From contig FMBT01000385.1 in the NCBI GenBank assembly GCA_900095095.1, forward strand, positions 1 to 64,000: a DNA stretch of 64,000 bases. The letters are read 5' to 3'. The stretch comes from Fragilariopsis cylindrus CCMP1102 (lineage: Eukaryota > Bacillariophyta > Bacillariophyceae > Bacillariales > Bacillariaceae). The position numbers were made by a program, and so were the translations under genes. The number at the start of each line of letters is the position of its first letter. The stretch's first letter is position 1. This document shows, piece by piece, positions 12,143-22,311 of this stretch. The notes beneath the pieces were generated by a model. It saw nothing but the letters and a program-made list of their open reading frames with translations, had not been told where the DNA came from and did not search any database.

Positions 12143-13153
12143 ATTATTGTCGTGGATACCAAAAAATATACCATCTCCATTCGAAGATCTGCGTACTGCT
12201 ACAAGCATTAGTCGCAACAATAACAATAATAATGCTTTCTGTTTTGGTAGTGGTGATGAAGATGAAATATATTTAAATTCATGTGGATGGACTTTAGCAG
12301 AAAATATTGAAAGTGCTAATTTGATTGTTGCTCGTGGTACATTTGTTATTCATCAAAAACAAAATGAGAATGATGATGATAATGTCATGAAGAACAATGG
12401 TGTTGTTGTTGATAAGAAAATAGATGAAACATTGTATTGGAAAACGTATCAAGATGTATTAGATAAAGCAGCTCGTAAACAAATTCCTATGATTGTATGC
12501 AATCCAGATAAAATTCGACCGGATATTGATAAGGTAAGTTACAAGTAAAAGTAGTAGTATGTATTCGTTTCATATGGGCTGCTGTTTCTTCGTTTAACTA
12601 TATAAATTGCTTATTTGCTATCCTTTGTCATTCTCATTATTTGTAGAGTCCTATGCCTGGAACCATTGGGGTCGCATACGAAGAATTGTTATCGAAGTAC
12701 CACGGTGGTAATAAGAATAATGATGACGGCGACGATAACTACGACAACAGTGCATTTTCTACTGAGTCATTAGTGTTGTATTTAGGAAAACCATTTCCTA
12801 GTGTCTATGAAATTGCCTTATCATCGATTAGCAGTAGCAGTGACGGTGATAGTTCTTCTGATGATATCGATAAATCACGTGTTGTTATGGTCGGAGATGC
12901 ATTAGAAACGGATGTAACGGGTGCTACCGTTGCAGGATTTGATTCGATTTGGGTTATTAATGATGGAATCCATTATCAAGATGTTGTTACTGCTGCTAAT
13001 AATAGCATTGATACTACTAGCACATCGTCAATATCGTCTCTAGAGAATGGATGCGAAACGGTATTACAAGATTTCAATCAAAAGTCTGAATTGACGTATG
13101 CGAAAGGACGACAAGTTTCACCTACGTTTGTTATACCGCATTTTCGATGGTAA
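11367..13153 (+). CDS. HAD-superfamily hydrolase, subfamily IIA (TIGR01459-like), two exons
   Basis: Haloacid dehalogenase-type phosphatase of unknown substrate. Exon 1 is 11367-12533 and exon 2 is 12647-13153. The 113-bp intron (GTAAGT...TTGTAG) joins IRPDIDK to SPMPGTIG in phase 0, giving 557 residues. The aspartate nucleophile motif FLLDMWGVMHDG, motif II IIVSNSSKRRS, a lysine in LYLGKPFPSVYE, and the acidic motif MVGDALETDVTGATVAGFDS are all present, and the MPGT element after the splice is typical of this subfamily. The first 45 residues are strongly hydrophobic, and VVKGF could be an imperfect plastid-type cleavage motif, so import into an organelle is possible. Poly-Ser and poly-Glu insertions interrupt the cap domain (about residues 230-260). 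Confidence 0.88.
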
Positions 13154-13349
13154 TGTTTAATATAATGTACATTATTAGGATGATGTTCACTTCTCTTTTT
13201 ATTTATCTTTAAATCGAAACAATCTTGCATTTTATGCATTGCGCCCCCTTAACACGATACGGGAGCAAAAGTTAAAACATACATTCATTAATATCAAACA
13301 AAATGCTACTATTTGTATGCATACAACTTTACAGTCAATTTCCAACCTC
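13154..13349. other. Convergent 3' flanks
   Basis: 196 bp separate the 3' ends of the HAD hydrolase gene and the RS/KA-repeat gene. No further feature is seen. Confidence 0.4.
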
Positions 13350-15971
13350 TTAAACGTAACTTGGTATGTCATCCTTTTCCCGATTCCCTCTTCCCCTGCT
13401 TTTACAGCGGCGTCTAGATGACGTATGGGTACTTTTTCCGGATAGTAAATCTTCGATTTCAGTTTCTACAGTAGTTGTACTTGTAATGCCTTGTTCCTCA
13501 ACCTTCTTCCTTCGATGCTGCTGCTGGTTCGATGTCACATCACTGCTAGTACGAGCCTTGCTACTGCTTCGAGCCTTACTTCTGCTACGAGCCTTGCTTC
13601 TACTTCGGCTGCTTCGAGCCTTGCTACTACTTCGGCTGATACTATCGTCATTGTAACCTCTACTTGTTATACCATCACCGTCTGTAGAATGTGGCGTTCC
13701 TGGTGGTGTAAGAGCCTTGCTACTGCTTCGAGCCTTGCTGCTGCTTCGAGCCTTACTACTGCTACGAGCCCTGCTTTTACTTCGAGCCTTGCTTCTACTT
13801 CGAGCCTTGCTTTTACTGCGGCTGCTACGTCCTCTACGGTTGCTACAACTACGACCACGACTTGATAGCTCTTGTAGCATACACATTAGTCCAGAATCTT
13901 TTGAATCATCCCTAGTAGTAGTTTTCGGTGCCAGTTTTGGAGTAGTTTTTCTGTGTTTATTCTTTTTATTTTTGTTGTCATCGTCACTTTCATCATTGTT
14001 ATCGTCACTGTTACTTCCACTTGTTGTACCATCACTGCCAGTAGAATTTGACTTTCTTGGTGGTGTATCTACAGGTTTTTCTGAAGAAGGAGGACGAGCA
14101 TGGCTATTGACCTCACTTGTATTCGATTTCACCCGAGTAAGATCTGCGTCTTCTAGAGAATTGGATCTCTTTCGGTGTGAAGCTACATTACACGGTCGAG
14201 CGTGGTAACTTTTAACCTCAGTATTTTCTCCAATAACTCTTGTACTTGTACCCAGGGGAATAATATGGAGTCCAGATTCCTCTCGCAAATATGGATCGGT
14301 ATCAATGGCATTCTTAGGATCGGCATCAGAACCATTGTAATTGTCGCTTTGGGTTCGATCTTCCAATTGTTTACGACTTTCTCCCATACTAGACCTCCTT
14401 TTTGGATGGCGGGGATGAATATTTCCACTAGTTCTTGACGGAGATGGTGTGATGTGTTCGTTCGTAGGTATGCTGTCACTATTGGACGGAGCGTATTCCG
14501 TCATCCTACCAGGACTACCATCATTCAAACTGGCCCTCCTCTTATCAGGTAACGATTCATCTTCAGGCATGCTCATCATCTTTGAAACTTTCTTGATTCT
14601 TCGACTAGATGATTGACGTCTAGGTTTGACCATACTACGACTTACAACAGTCAACGGTTTCGTCGCTAAGACTTGTTGCTCCTTGTGGTCTTCAATAGAA
14701 ATAGATTCGTCAATGGAAGCATCCTCATCAATAGTCAACGGTTTCATCGCTAAGACTCGTGGCTCCTCATAGTCTTGTGGCTCCTTGTAGTCTTCCATAA
14801 GAACACTACAATCAATACTTTCATCCGCAGCAATAGAATCTATGTCATCGTCCTCGTGTGACTGATGACTTCGTAGTGACCTTTTCTGTTGCAAAGCTAC
14901 TATTTGCTGTTCTTGTTGTTGATCATCATCATCACGTAACATATTGCGTAGAGATCGGGATTTTTCAAGGGCGGCAGTCTTAAGGTTTCTATCACTCCCA
15001 TCACTTTTTCGAAAGCGTCTACAAGACTTAGTGGTACTAGTGGAATGCATGGAACTGCTGGTTATAGATCTTCGACTGGACGTAGAATTTTGTCGAGAAT
15101 AACGCCCCCTACGATTGCTGATGTCTGCTGGGGAAACAGCAGCATTATTATTACTATTACCAGAAGCGTCAACGTTATCTTTGTTTTCTTGTGACTTATG
15201 ATATGATCTGGTTGGTATTTGCCCTTGATTGTCACTAGTTTTTAAGCTTCGTCGCCTCCGATTACTTCTGGGCCGTTGTCGATTATCATTATTTGTATCA
15301 AGTTCGCTCACTAGCATAGATATTCTATCATCATCATCCTCCTCCTCATCATCATCATCAGTTTCTTCAATTTTACTCCTATTCTTCATTATTCGACTGG
15401 TACTAGTACTAGTACTAGTAATCGATACTACTTGAGGAGAGGTTATGGAGTGCCTACTATGACTTATTTGGTCAGAACCTTTTCTTATCTCCATCCGACT
15501 CACAGGAAATTTTGAGGCAATCCTCCTGGAGCTATGTCTGGGGATGTCGCTGTGTTTCTCTTCGTTTGATGTTGGTGCATCGATGTTATCATTTGTGCGA
15601 CGACCATCACGCTGGTCTTTGATTTTGGTATCAATAGAAGGTGTCGGAGGATCGATATTAACTTCTACATCCTTCGAATTCGAATTTGACTTATGACGAC
15701 TATGACGATTGTTACTACTTTTGCTACGCCTATTATTAGTAGAAGACGTACGGGTAGATGCCCGAGAAGTAGCAGTGACAGCTTTACTGCTACTTTTATT
15801 GGATGGTTTTGTTATTTTTTCATCGGGGAAAAAATCTTCACCAAATGAGGATGAGGCCCAATCACCAAAGCCTCCATCTTGTTCTATTGGAACAAAACTA
15901 TCTTCTTGCCAACAATCAACTCCATGGGATGAAACAGATGGGGTACTGACACGAATATTCTCTCGTTTCAT
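13350..15971 (-). CDS. Ser/Arg-rich low-complexity protein with RS/KA repeats, unknown function
   Basis: Intact 873-codon ORF from an ATG, with no recognised domain. Residues 1-55 are the least repetitive and look conserved (Trp and acidic residues: DCWQEDSFVPIEQ, FGDWASSSFGEDFF). The middle is basic, Ser-rich and disordered, with two diverged copies of an xKPLT-containing acidic segment (about residues 405-450). The C-terminal part (about 690-830) carries two blocks of four- to six-residue units, (S/R)S(S/R/K)KAR, separated by a segment with TPPGTPHS that resembles proline-directed kinase sites. RS dipeptides suggest an SR-type, phosphorylated, RNA- or silica-associated protein, but lysine- and serine-rich diatom proteins can also be biosilica components. 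There is no signal peptide. Function not assigned. Confidence 0.75.
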   Translation of the reverse strand: MKRENIRVSTPSVSSHGVDCWQEDSFVPIEQDGGFGDWASSSFGEDFFPDEKITKPSNKSSSKAVTATSRASTRTSSTNNRRSKSSNNRHSRHKSNSNSKDVEVNIDPPTPSIDTKIKDQRDGRRTNDNIDAPTSNEEKHSDIPRHSSRRIASKFPVSRMEIRKGSDQISHSRHSITSPQVVSITSTSTSTSRIMKNRSKIEETDDDDEEEDDDDRISMLVSELDTNNDNRQRPRSNRRRRSLKTSDNQGQIPTRSYHKSQENKDNVDASGNSNNNAAVSPADISNRRGRYSRQNSTSSRRSITSSSMHSTSTTKSCRRFRKSDGSDRNLKTAALEKSRSLRNMLRDDDDQQQEQQIVALQQKRSLRSHQSHEDDDIDSIAADESIDCSVLMEDYKEPQDYEEPRVLAMKPLTIDEDASIDESISIEDHKEQQVLATKPLTVVSRSMVKPRRQSSSRRIKKVSKMMSMPEDESLPDKRRASLNDGSPGRMTEYAPSNSDSIPTNEHITPSPSRTSGNIHPRHPKRRSSMGESRKQLEDRTQSDNYNGSDADPKNAIDTDPYLREESGLHIIPLGTSTRVIGENTEVKSYHARPCNVASHRKRSNSLEDADLTRVKSNTSEVNSHARPPSSEKPVDTPPRKSNSTGSDGTTSGSNSDDNNDESDDDNKNKKNKHRKTTPKLAPKTTTRDDSKDSGLMCMLQELSSRGRSCSNRRGRSSRSKSKARSRSKARSKSRARSSSKARSSSKARSSSKALTPPGTPHSTDGDGITSRGYNDDSISRSSSKARSSRSRSKARSRSKARSSSKARTSSDVTSNQQQHRRKKVEEQGITSTTTVETEIEDLLSGKSTHTSSRRRCKSRGRGNREKDDIPSYV

Positions 15972-17177
15972 GGCTGTTGGTGTTCGGTTTATTGCTGGTG
16001 AGTTCTGTACTGCGAAGCGAGTGGTTCCGATTGTGGTGTTGCGCCTTTATTGTACAGTACTTTCTACTCAAGATGTAACATCGCGATGTAAATAAAATAA
16101 ATCTAGATTTGCTTAGTGTATCATGTTTTAAAACTTGAAAATGCTCAAGTCATTTCAACAATTCTTGTTGCATGTTCTCTTTCACAATTCGCGTTTGCCG
16201 CTCAAACCAGTCACACATAAACCCTATTTGTTTTTTATTCAAGTTCACACGAAGGTGTAAAATAATATAAAATCCAAATTTAACCCCAAATTGCTCTATT
16301 CATGAGTTCGCAACATATATGCCACTTGTTAATTGGAAAATCGACATTAAAGAGAAGCCCAATGAATATCACACTCACTAACTTATATTAAATTGTTAAT
16401 CACGTGTATTGAAACATACCGTTTTTCGGATTTCTTAGAATCGACACTTTTTTCCTTTTAAGTAGTTATCTCAATATTTCATACAATATTGCTTCACAAT
16501 ATATATTAATATTTACAAAGGCAGCTTAATAATCTAGTCACAGACATTATATATCGAAAACTACGATAGCATTATGAATAATATTATTGTTTAATCTAAC
16601 TTCTTCCTTTTGCTCCGGCAAATACGTTGTGGCGAAGAAACAGCGTCTCGGCATGTTCTGCCTTGATGCAACCAACCCTGTACTATGAACAGCCCCCCCC
16701 CCCCCCATAAAATAAATACAATCTACCCTCTCCACAGGACTGCGATTATGTTCCAAACAGCTTTAAAAAGCGCCTTTAATGCTAGTACTTGTAACACTAT
16801 TATGGACTGGGCCAAAATAAGATATATATATACAATCGAAGTAGAGCGCAAACTAACCAAATAGATGCAATAACAAAAGCAAGGCTTGCAAATTACATGT
16901 CATGGAGATGCATTCAGAAAATCTTCTTACTGATCATTACCATACAATCTCTAATTTTAGGATAGGCGTTAGACTATCATCTCAAGTACAGAATCAGGAC
17001 GGAGAAGGACAGTGTAAGAATAATTACAGATAAGCCTTCGTTAAATTTCTTGATAGATTCATTAGTTAGTGTAGATATTTATAGATATCATTCTATTTGT
17101 ATTCTTTTCTATTTTGGTTTGATATTATCACCATCGGTTGCTTCCCTTTAGGATGATGGCTATGATTTGTTATTATA
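15972..17177. other. Intergenic, no recognised gene
   Basis: 1.2 kb upstream of the RS/KA gene and downstream of the coiled-coil/PDZ-like gene, both of which read leftwards. It contains a 14-base C run (16693-16706) and AT-rich filler. The ORF at 16547-16756 spans the homopolymer and is not credible. Confidence 0.55.
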
Positions 17178-19376
17178 TTACTGGAGATTGTTAAGAAAAT
17201 TTCCCAATCCGTTGAAAGCCTTACCTACGCTCTCGGTACTGGCTGTTCGTGCACGCATGAAATGGTGACGGGTGTTATTGTTGTTTACGTTGTTATTTTT
17301 CTTCTTCTTCTCATTTTGTTGACTTTTATCATTTACCCGCTGAATGCTGCTCCCATTAGAAATACCATCAGTTCTGGTTGCGGCTTGTTTACTGACCTGT
17401 TGAGAGGCTGCCTTCAGTTCTTTCGTTTGTTCCTTATTCCATACTTCGTTTCGAAATGTCAATTTTGTTGCTATTTTATGATTACTTTTGTTGGTGTCGC
17501 TAGACTGACTGGTATCGGACAATGCACAGTATAGTTCCTCCAGGGTCCATTTCGAATCGACCGATTCCCCGTTGATTTCTATAAGACGCGACCCTAGCGT
17601 GGGCTTTACGTTGGTCGTGTCCGTATCAAAACCACGGAAGCCACTAACTGCAAATGCAGTCTCTGTCTTTCGTGTAGTCGACTTGGAAGTAGAATAGCAG
17701 TTGTCTATTAACGGTGCAGCTGCATCATTGTCCATTAGAATACCATGGTCTTCAACGACCATAATATCTTCAGGCAACGACGACGACGACGACGACGACG
17801 ACGATGGGGGTTGGGAATGTTGGTCGCTATTTCTATTATTATCCTGAAGAGATACATTAACTTGTAATGCAGCAAATTGCACGGCATAAGGAGGAACCAT
17901 TTTTAGAGTATAATTTGGAATCGGACGAGGTCCTAAAAATTTTGCAAACCGATTATGGAGGTTTGGCATAGCTAATGACGATGCTGATTTGTTCAACGTA
18001 TTTATTCTATCGTCACCACCTGCTGTAGATTGGTCCCGACGCGAGTCCCCTACATTTGGGGATGGAGAAGTTGACGTCGTCGTTATTGTGGTCAGATCAT
18101 CATCGTTGTCGTCGTAAACACAGTCACTACTCGTAATACTGATAGGTGTAGTACTTCCATGGGATGAATAACATAAGGTCGGTGCTGTATCATCAAAGAG
18201 TGAATGAGACTTGAAAGTATTTACACTAGATAATGTAGCAAAAGTAGTCTCGTCAACGTCCTTCGTAGCTTCTGTCGTTGTTTCAGATATTTCAGAGCGA
18301 ACACTGATAGAACTACTACTAGGTAAAATATTCTGCTGGTCATCATTTCTTTGTGATTCTTTTTGTTTCGAAACAAACTCTTGTTCGATTGTTTGCACGA
18401 CATCAGAAATGTCGATTTGTGCTATATCAATAAATTCACTTATATTCGAGTCGGTTCGATCACGAGAAGGTTCGCAGTTATTGTGATTATGACTCCTACT
18501 ACTAAAAAGTTGTAACTGGGTTTCGTGTTGTTGAACCTTGCTAGCCATGAGTTGAAATTCTTGTGATTCGAGCTGTGCCTCATATTTATGAACCTTCTGT
18601 TGAAGACGACGAGCTACCTTCCGGTCCTGTTGGGATTGTTGTTTGAGTTTGAGATTTCTGCTGTGAACTTTTCTTGCCGCACTCTCTAATTGATGGTTGC
18701 GACGAAGCAAAGTAGAGAGTTGAAACTGAAGCTCTTGGACCTCGTCGGGGTGCCCGTCGACTTCTCGTGTAACGTTAGCAACCACTGCATGCAAACGATG
18801 AATCGACATCGATAATTGCATCAATGGCGTTTGAAATGATTGTTGTGATGACAATGTTGATATTATTTGCGGACCAGTGGAACTTCCAACATCCGATATT
18901 TCTGTCCGTAGAGCAGGAAGAGAATTCTTCAGCAAACGTTGCTGATATTCTGTTGAATCCAGGGATGCCAATCGATTAAGTTGGTCTAGTGCATCCGAGA
19001 GTACTTCGTGTTGACCTTGTTCACTATCAGGAGGTGATTCTGAGCAATGATCTAATGTTAGTGGGCGATTGACTGTTCCACGTCGAATATTCCGATGCCG
19101 GGGATAATTAGTCCGACTTCTGTCGCTGCCTTCGATAGAGTCGCTGCTATCATCCAGAGAGGGCGCATCCATGACTATTCGTCCTAGAAGTTCATGCATC
19201 TTTATATAAGTCGTCGTGGATTCATGTTCGTCGCAATTGGAGGACAGGTAAGCTGCTGCACTCGTGGGACTATCGATCTCCTCTCTGCTATTCTTCATCA
19301 TGGGCGTTTTCAACGACGGTGACGATGGTAATGATAATGACAATGACAATAAAAACGAAGGTGATTTGCTTGTCAT
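17178..19376 (-). CDS. Coiled-coil protein with C-terminal PDZ-like segment, unknown function
   Basis: 732-residue protein from an ATG at 19376. A hydrophobic Ser/Leu stretch at residues 4-20 may be a signal or anchor sequence. Residues about 195-300 form a coiled coil (LQFQLSTLLRRNHQLESAA and the Gln-rich part after it). A long Ser/Thr/Asp-rich linker follows. Residues about 505-660 have PDZ-like character: YAVQFAALQVNVSL, AFAVSGFRG, then GSRLIEINGESVDSKWTLEE and a final KLTFRNEVW strand, with a disordered Asp/Ser insertion in the middle. The C-terminus ends in a short amphipathic segment. The PDZ-like call rests on the L-I-x-I-N-G-E-x-V pattern and the order of strands only. A scaffold role is plausible; the real function is unknown. 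Confidence 0.72.
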   Translation of the reverse strand: MTSKSPSFLLSLSLSLPSSPSLKTPMMKNSREEIDSPTSAAAYLSSNCDEHESTTTYIKMHELLGRIVMDAPSLDDSSDSIEGSDRSRTNYPRHRNIRRGTVNRPLTLDHCSESPPDSEQGQHEVLSDALDQLNRLASLDSTEYQQRLLKNSLPALRTEISDVGSSTGPQIISTLSSQQSFQTPLMQLSMSIHRLHAVVANVTREVDGHPDEVQELQFQLSTLLRRNHQLESAARKVHSRNLKLKQQSQQDRKVARRLQQKVHKYEAQLESQEFQLMASKVQQHETQLQLFSSRSHNHNNCEPSRDRTDSNISEFIDIAQIDISDVVQTIEQEFVSKQKESQRNDDQQNILPSSSSISVRSEISETTTEATKDVDETTFATLSSVNTFKSHSLFDDTAPTLCYSSHGSTTPISITSSDCVYDDNDDDLTTITTTSTSPSPNVGDSRRDQSTAGGDDRINTLNKSASSLAMPNLHNRFAKFLGPRPIPNYTLKMVPPYAVQFAALQVNVSLQDNNRNSDQHSQPPSSSSSSSSSLPEDIMVVEDHGILMDNDAAAPLIDNCYSTSKSTTRKTETAFAVSGFRGFDTDTTNVKPTLGSRLIEINGESVDSKWTLEELYCALSDTSQSSDTNKSNHKIATKLTFRNEVWNKEQTKELKAASQQVSKQAATRTDGISNGSSIQRVNDKSQQNEKKKKNNNVNNNNTRHHFMRARTASTESVGKAFNGLGNFLNNLQ

Positions 19377-20669
19377 AAGATTGATTTGTTGATTGATCTT
19401 CTTCTTAGCTTGGTGGAAATTGTAGCAGACCTGTGAGGTTCCGAGTATAGTATAAGCCTAGCGAGCACAGTAGCTGTAATACTGTAAGGAATAAATATAT
19501 CATAACGAGATAAAGATATCACAGTCTTTCGCTGTTTCAAAGGGTTGACGACGAAAGTGCCCTTCACACGACATCATTATTCGTTTGATGGTCCTGGATA
19601 CTAACCTAAAATGGAACGTCGGAGACGTTATTCGTGTGTTTGATTCACATAACAAGTCGCCGATTTTTCATGACCTTCTCCATTAAAAGTTAACGGTATA
19701 ATCTGAAATTTAAGTCGTTTACTAGTCCCGTACCCGGGACGCAACGGAACACACGATAGTAAACGACTTTGTGATTCAATTTTTCACTTTTAACCCTAAC
19801 TATAACTATAACAGCATAAAAGGGGAATCCGATGAAGGACTAAACATGATAAATATCTGATTTTTAAGGGATCATTTTTCATCTCACCTTGTGCAAAAAA
19901 AATTGTTCTGGATCAATCACAAGGGATGTGGTACCATTGCATTGATGCAGTGAGTTGGTTGGTACATTATTATGCTTTGTCAGTTGTGGTATGCATGGTA
20001 CCACCAACGGTTGTTGTCACATCATTATACATGCCACCTCTCTTATTCTTCCATAGTTGCACACGCCTATTACATGTACACATGTCTTACGCCTACAATT
20101 ATAGCATCTATTTCACTCCATTGTTTGTGAAACTTATCATTGGTTGTTGTGTTAGAATTCACTTTATACTGTTAATGTTAGTGGCATATCAGCAGTGTAG
20201 TGGTAGTTTACCAACATAGCTGCACTATTATTTGCAATGGGTATTTAAATAATAGACTTCTATAATATTCTTTTTCTTCAACACAACCAATAACACATCC
20301 ATCCATCCATCCATCCATATATTCAATCATTCCAACAATACAACAGCAGATGTCATCTCATGTTCGTATATTTCAGAGCATCCTCTTTCTTCAACACAAA
20401 CAACAACATATACACATCGCCATCTATCCATCTAATATATATATTCATAAACAATGCAGCAGATATCATCTCATGGTAATAATAATATACCTTTTTATAG
20501 AATTGCCTCATTTGTTCAACACAAACAACAACACTTCATCCATTTTATTGTTCCATTTATTAAAATCCAATCCAACAGTTGTTAGACAGATAATAATAGA
20601 ACGTGAGTGTTGTTACTACTGTATGTAAATTGTGAGAGGGAGGGAGGAGGAGGAATAAGGTTAGATTAC
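19377..20669. other. Intergenic with inverted and tandem repeats
   Basis: No gene is recognised; ORFs at 19373-19567, 19926-20219 and 20350-20628 lack coding character. A 12-bp perfect inverted repeat has arms at 19712-19723 and 19758-19769, and between the arms lies GTCCCGTACCCGGGAC. A CATC tetranucleotide run is at about 20291-20316. From about 20262 to 20560 three imperfect units of about 100-150 bp share TTCTTCAACACAAAC and CAGCAGATNTCATCTCATG. Confidence 0.55.
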
Positions 20670-20834
20670 AGTAGATGATGAACTAAAATGCCCTGCATAA
20701 TAAAGACAAAAAAAAAAAAGAGAACAACACCTGGGATTCCAACGTGGTCCCAGTAGATGATGAACTAAAATGCCCTGCATAATAAAGACAAAAAGACAAA
20801 AAGAGAACAACACCTGGGATTCCAACGTGGTCCC
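20670..20834. repeat. Tandem 82-bp duplication carrying the 3' end of 5S rRNA
   Basis: Copy 1 (20670-20751) and copy 2 (20752-20834) are nearly identical. They differ in the A-rich tract: copy 1 has an uninterrupted run, copy 2 has two A5 runs. Each contains on the minus strand the last 32 bases of the 5S rRNA (copy 1: 20720-20751) plus downstream flank. Copy 2 continues into the complete 5S gene, so copy 1 is a 3'-terminal 5S pseudogene fragment. Confidence 0.9.
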
Positions 20835-20920
20835 CCACCGTAGTACTAACCAGGCCCGAACATGCTTAACTTCGCTGAGCAGACGGGAAGCGGTGCTGTC
20901 ATGTTGGTATGGTCGTTCTC
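20803..20920 (-). rRNA. 5S ribosomal RNA
   Basis: The reverse complement of this 118-bp segment has the eukaryotic 5S layout. The ends (GAGAACGAC and GTTGTTCTC) form a nine-pair helix I, and CCATACCA follows the 5' end. The internal Pol III control region AAGTTAAGCATGTTCGGGCC runs into TGGTTAGTACTACGG. The tail is GGAATCCCAGGTGTTG. Beyond the 3' end lies a T-rich tract with two T5 runs (about 20786-20799), which fits a Pol III terminator. It stands alone among protein genes, with only a truncated tandem fragment beside it. The ends are set by helix I pairing. Confidence 0.95.
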
Positions 20921-21186
20921 TCTTCATCGCCCGAAATTTAGGTTTATGTAGTATACATATTACAAGGTAGTGTGTGAACTCTAATATTGTTTTATTTTTT
21001 TATCACAGAAGTTTACTGTCGATGAAGCCATTGTAATCGGCGAGAAAGAAATAGCATCCACCCTACAAGTTCTAACTAGGAAAGGAACTTTCTTTACCCT
21101 GCTTTCGTACAGAAAGAGCGCTGATAGCTTTAAAAATAAAAAGACGAAGTCCGCTGTTAGTTTAGTTCAGTGTTTGCTGCCCCGAG

Positions 21187-22311
21187 ATGATAGATAAAAT
21201 AGTATATGCAACGATTTGGCGAGAGAAGATAGTAAGAACAGCAATATCATCAACAACCTCTGCAAGAATAAGTACTAATGCATCAAATCTGTACCGTCCT
21301 TGTTATCTTCGTATCAACAACAACAGCAGCAGCAATAGCAACAACAACAAGGTCGTTGGAATTGGACCCAATGTTCCATCATCACAATGCAATTGCTATT
21401 ATTCGACTGCTACTCGATATTTGAAACGTTCACAGATCGACAAACCATTATCGTACCTTGATAGATTACAAAATGAAGCTAATAAATTGACAAAAAATGT
21501 CACAGATTCGACACTGAATGTCATGGCATCATCAAAATCAAGAGCGAAAGAAACTGCATGGAATGCGTCCAAGAAAGCATCGTCGACGATACAGGAAACA
21601 ACTAAAAAGGCAACAGAATCTGTGCAACAGATTGCATCAACAACACTTGAAAACACACAACAGATTGCACGTACTACGACCGATAAGGCAATACGACGTG
21701 TATCCGAAACGGCATACAATGTAAAAGAAGAAACGACAAAACGACTATGTGATACAGCATCTGGATTGACAACAGCAAGTGGGAATGTTATTTCTGGAGC
21801 AATAGATGGTACACGTCAAAAATTGTCAAAAACTGCCACTGATGCAACCAAGGCAACCAGCGAAACAATATCTCAATCCACAGAGGTTGTTAGTAGAAGT
21901 GTGGATAACGTCATTGAATCAAATGTACGTCGTCCAATTAAAAATGTTACTAATATTGTTACTGAATCATCACGTGAAATAGTTGATAATTTAACTTCCT
22001 CTGGAACAAAATTATTACGATGGATTGGATGGTGGTCATTGGGAGCCGTTTTTGTGTATGGAATTGCAACAACCTTACCTATGGCTATAATTAAATATAC
22101 ACTGGAACAAAAAAAGGAGAAACATACAGTAGAAAGGGAAGTGGATACGACGACGAGCAGCACCAGCACCAGCAGCCGAGGCAGTTTAAACAATAACAAT
22201 AAGAATGATAATGGTGTTGGAGAGAAACCGCAGCAACAACAAGAGTTCTCGGTAGTTGCTGCTTGGAACGCTATCAGCTACCTCTTCGGGCAACAACCCA
22301 AGCAACAATAA
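21187..22311 (+). CDS. LEA/apolipoprotein-like helical-repeat protein, probably mitochondrial membrane
   Basis: 374-residue protein of unknown function. The first ~45 residues are basic and hydroxylated (MIDKIVYATIWREKIVRTA...), as in a mitochondrial presequence. Residues about 95-280 are a chain of degenerate 11-residue-type amphipathic helices rich in Ala, Thr, Lys and Glu (for example ETTKKATESVQQIASTTLEN), which resembles group 3 LEA and apolipoprotein-like proteins. A membrane segment follows at about 285-310 (RWIGWWSLGAVFVYGIATTL), then a charged, Gln-rich tail. LEA-like proteins shield membranes under dehydration or cold; a mitochondrial membrane role is inferred. No intron is needed. 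The 5S gene lies about 270 bp upstream on the other strand. Confidence 0.75.
   Translation: MIDKIVYATIWREKIVRTAISSTTSARISTNASNLYRPCYLRINNNSSSNSNNNKVVGIGPNVPSSQCNCYYSTATRYLKRSQIDKPLSYLDRLQNEANKLTKNVTDSTLNVMASSKSRAKETAWNASKKASSTIQETTKKATESVQQIASTTLENTQQIARTTTDKAIRRVSETAYNVKEETTKRLCDTASGLTTASGNVISGAIDGTRQKLSKTATDATKATSETISQSTEVVSRSVDNVIESNVRRPIKNVTNIVTESSREIVDNLTSSGTKLLRWIGWWSLGAVFVYGIATTLPMAIIKYTLEQKKEKHTVEREVDTTTSSTSTSSRGSLNNNNKNDNGVGEKPQQQQEFSVVAAWNAISYLFGQQPKQQ

Noticed and set aside
13717-14208. 163-codon Leu-rich ORF opposite the RS/KA-repeat gene
   Set aside because: The Leu/Arg repeats mirror the AGC/CGA repeats of the true coding strand.
19785-19812. Telomere-like AACCCTAAC word
   Set aside because: Single unit without an array.
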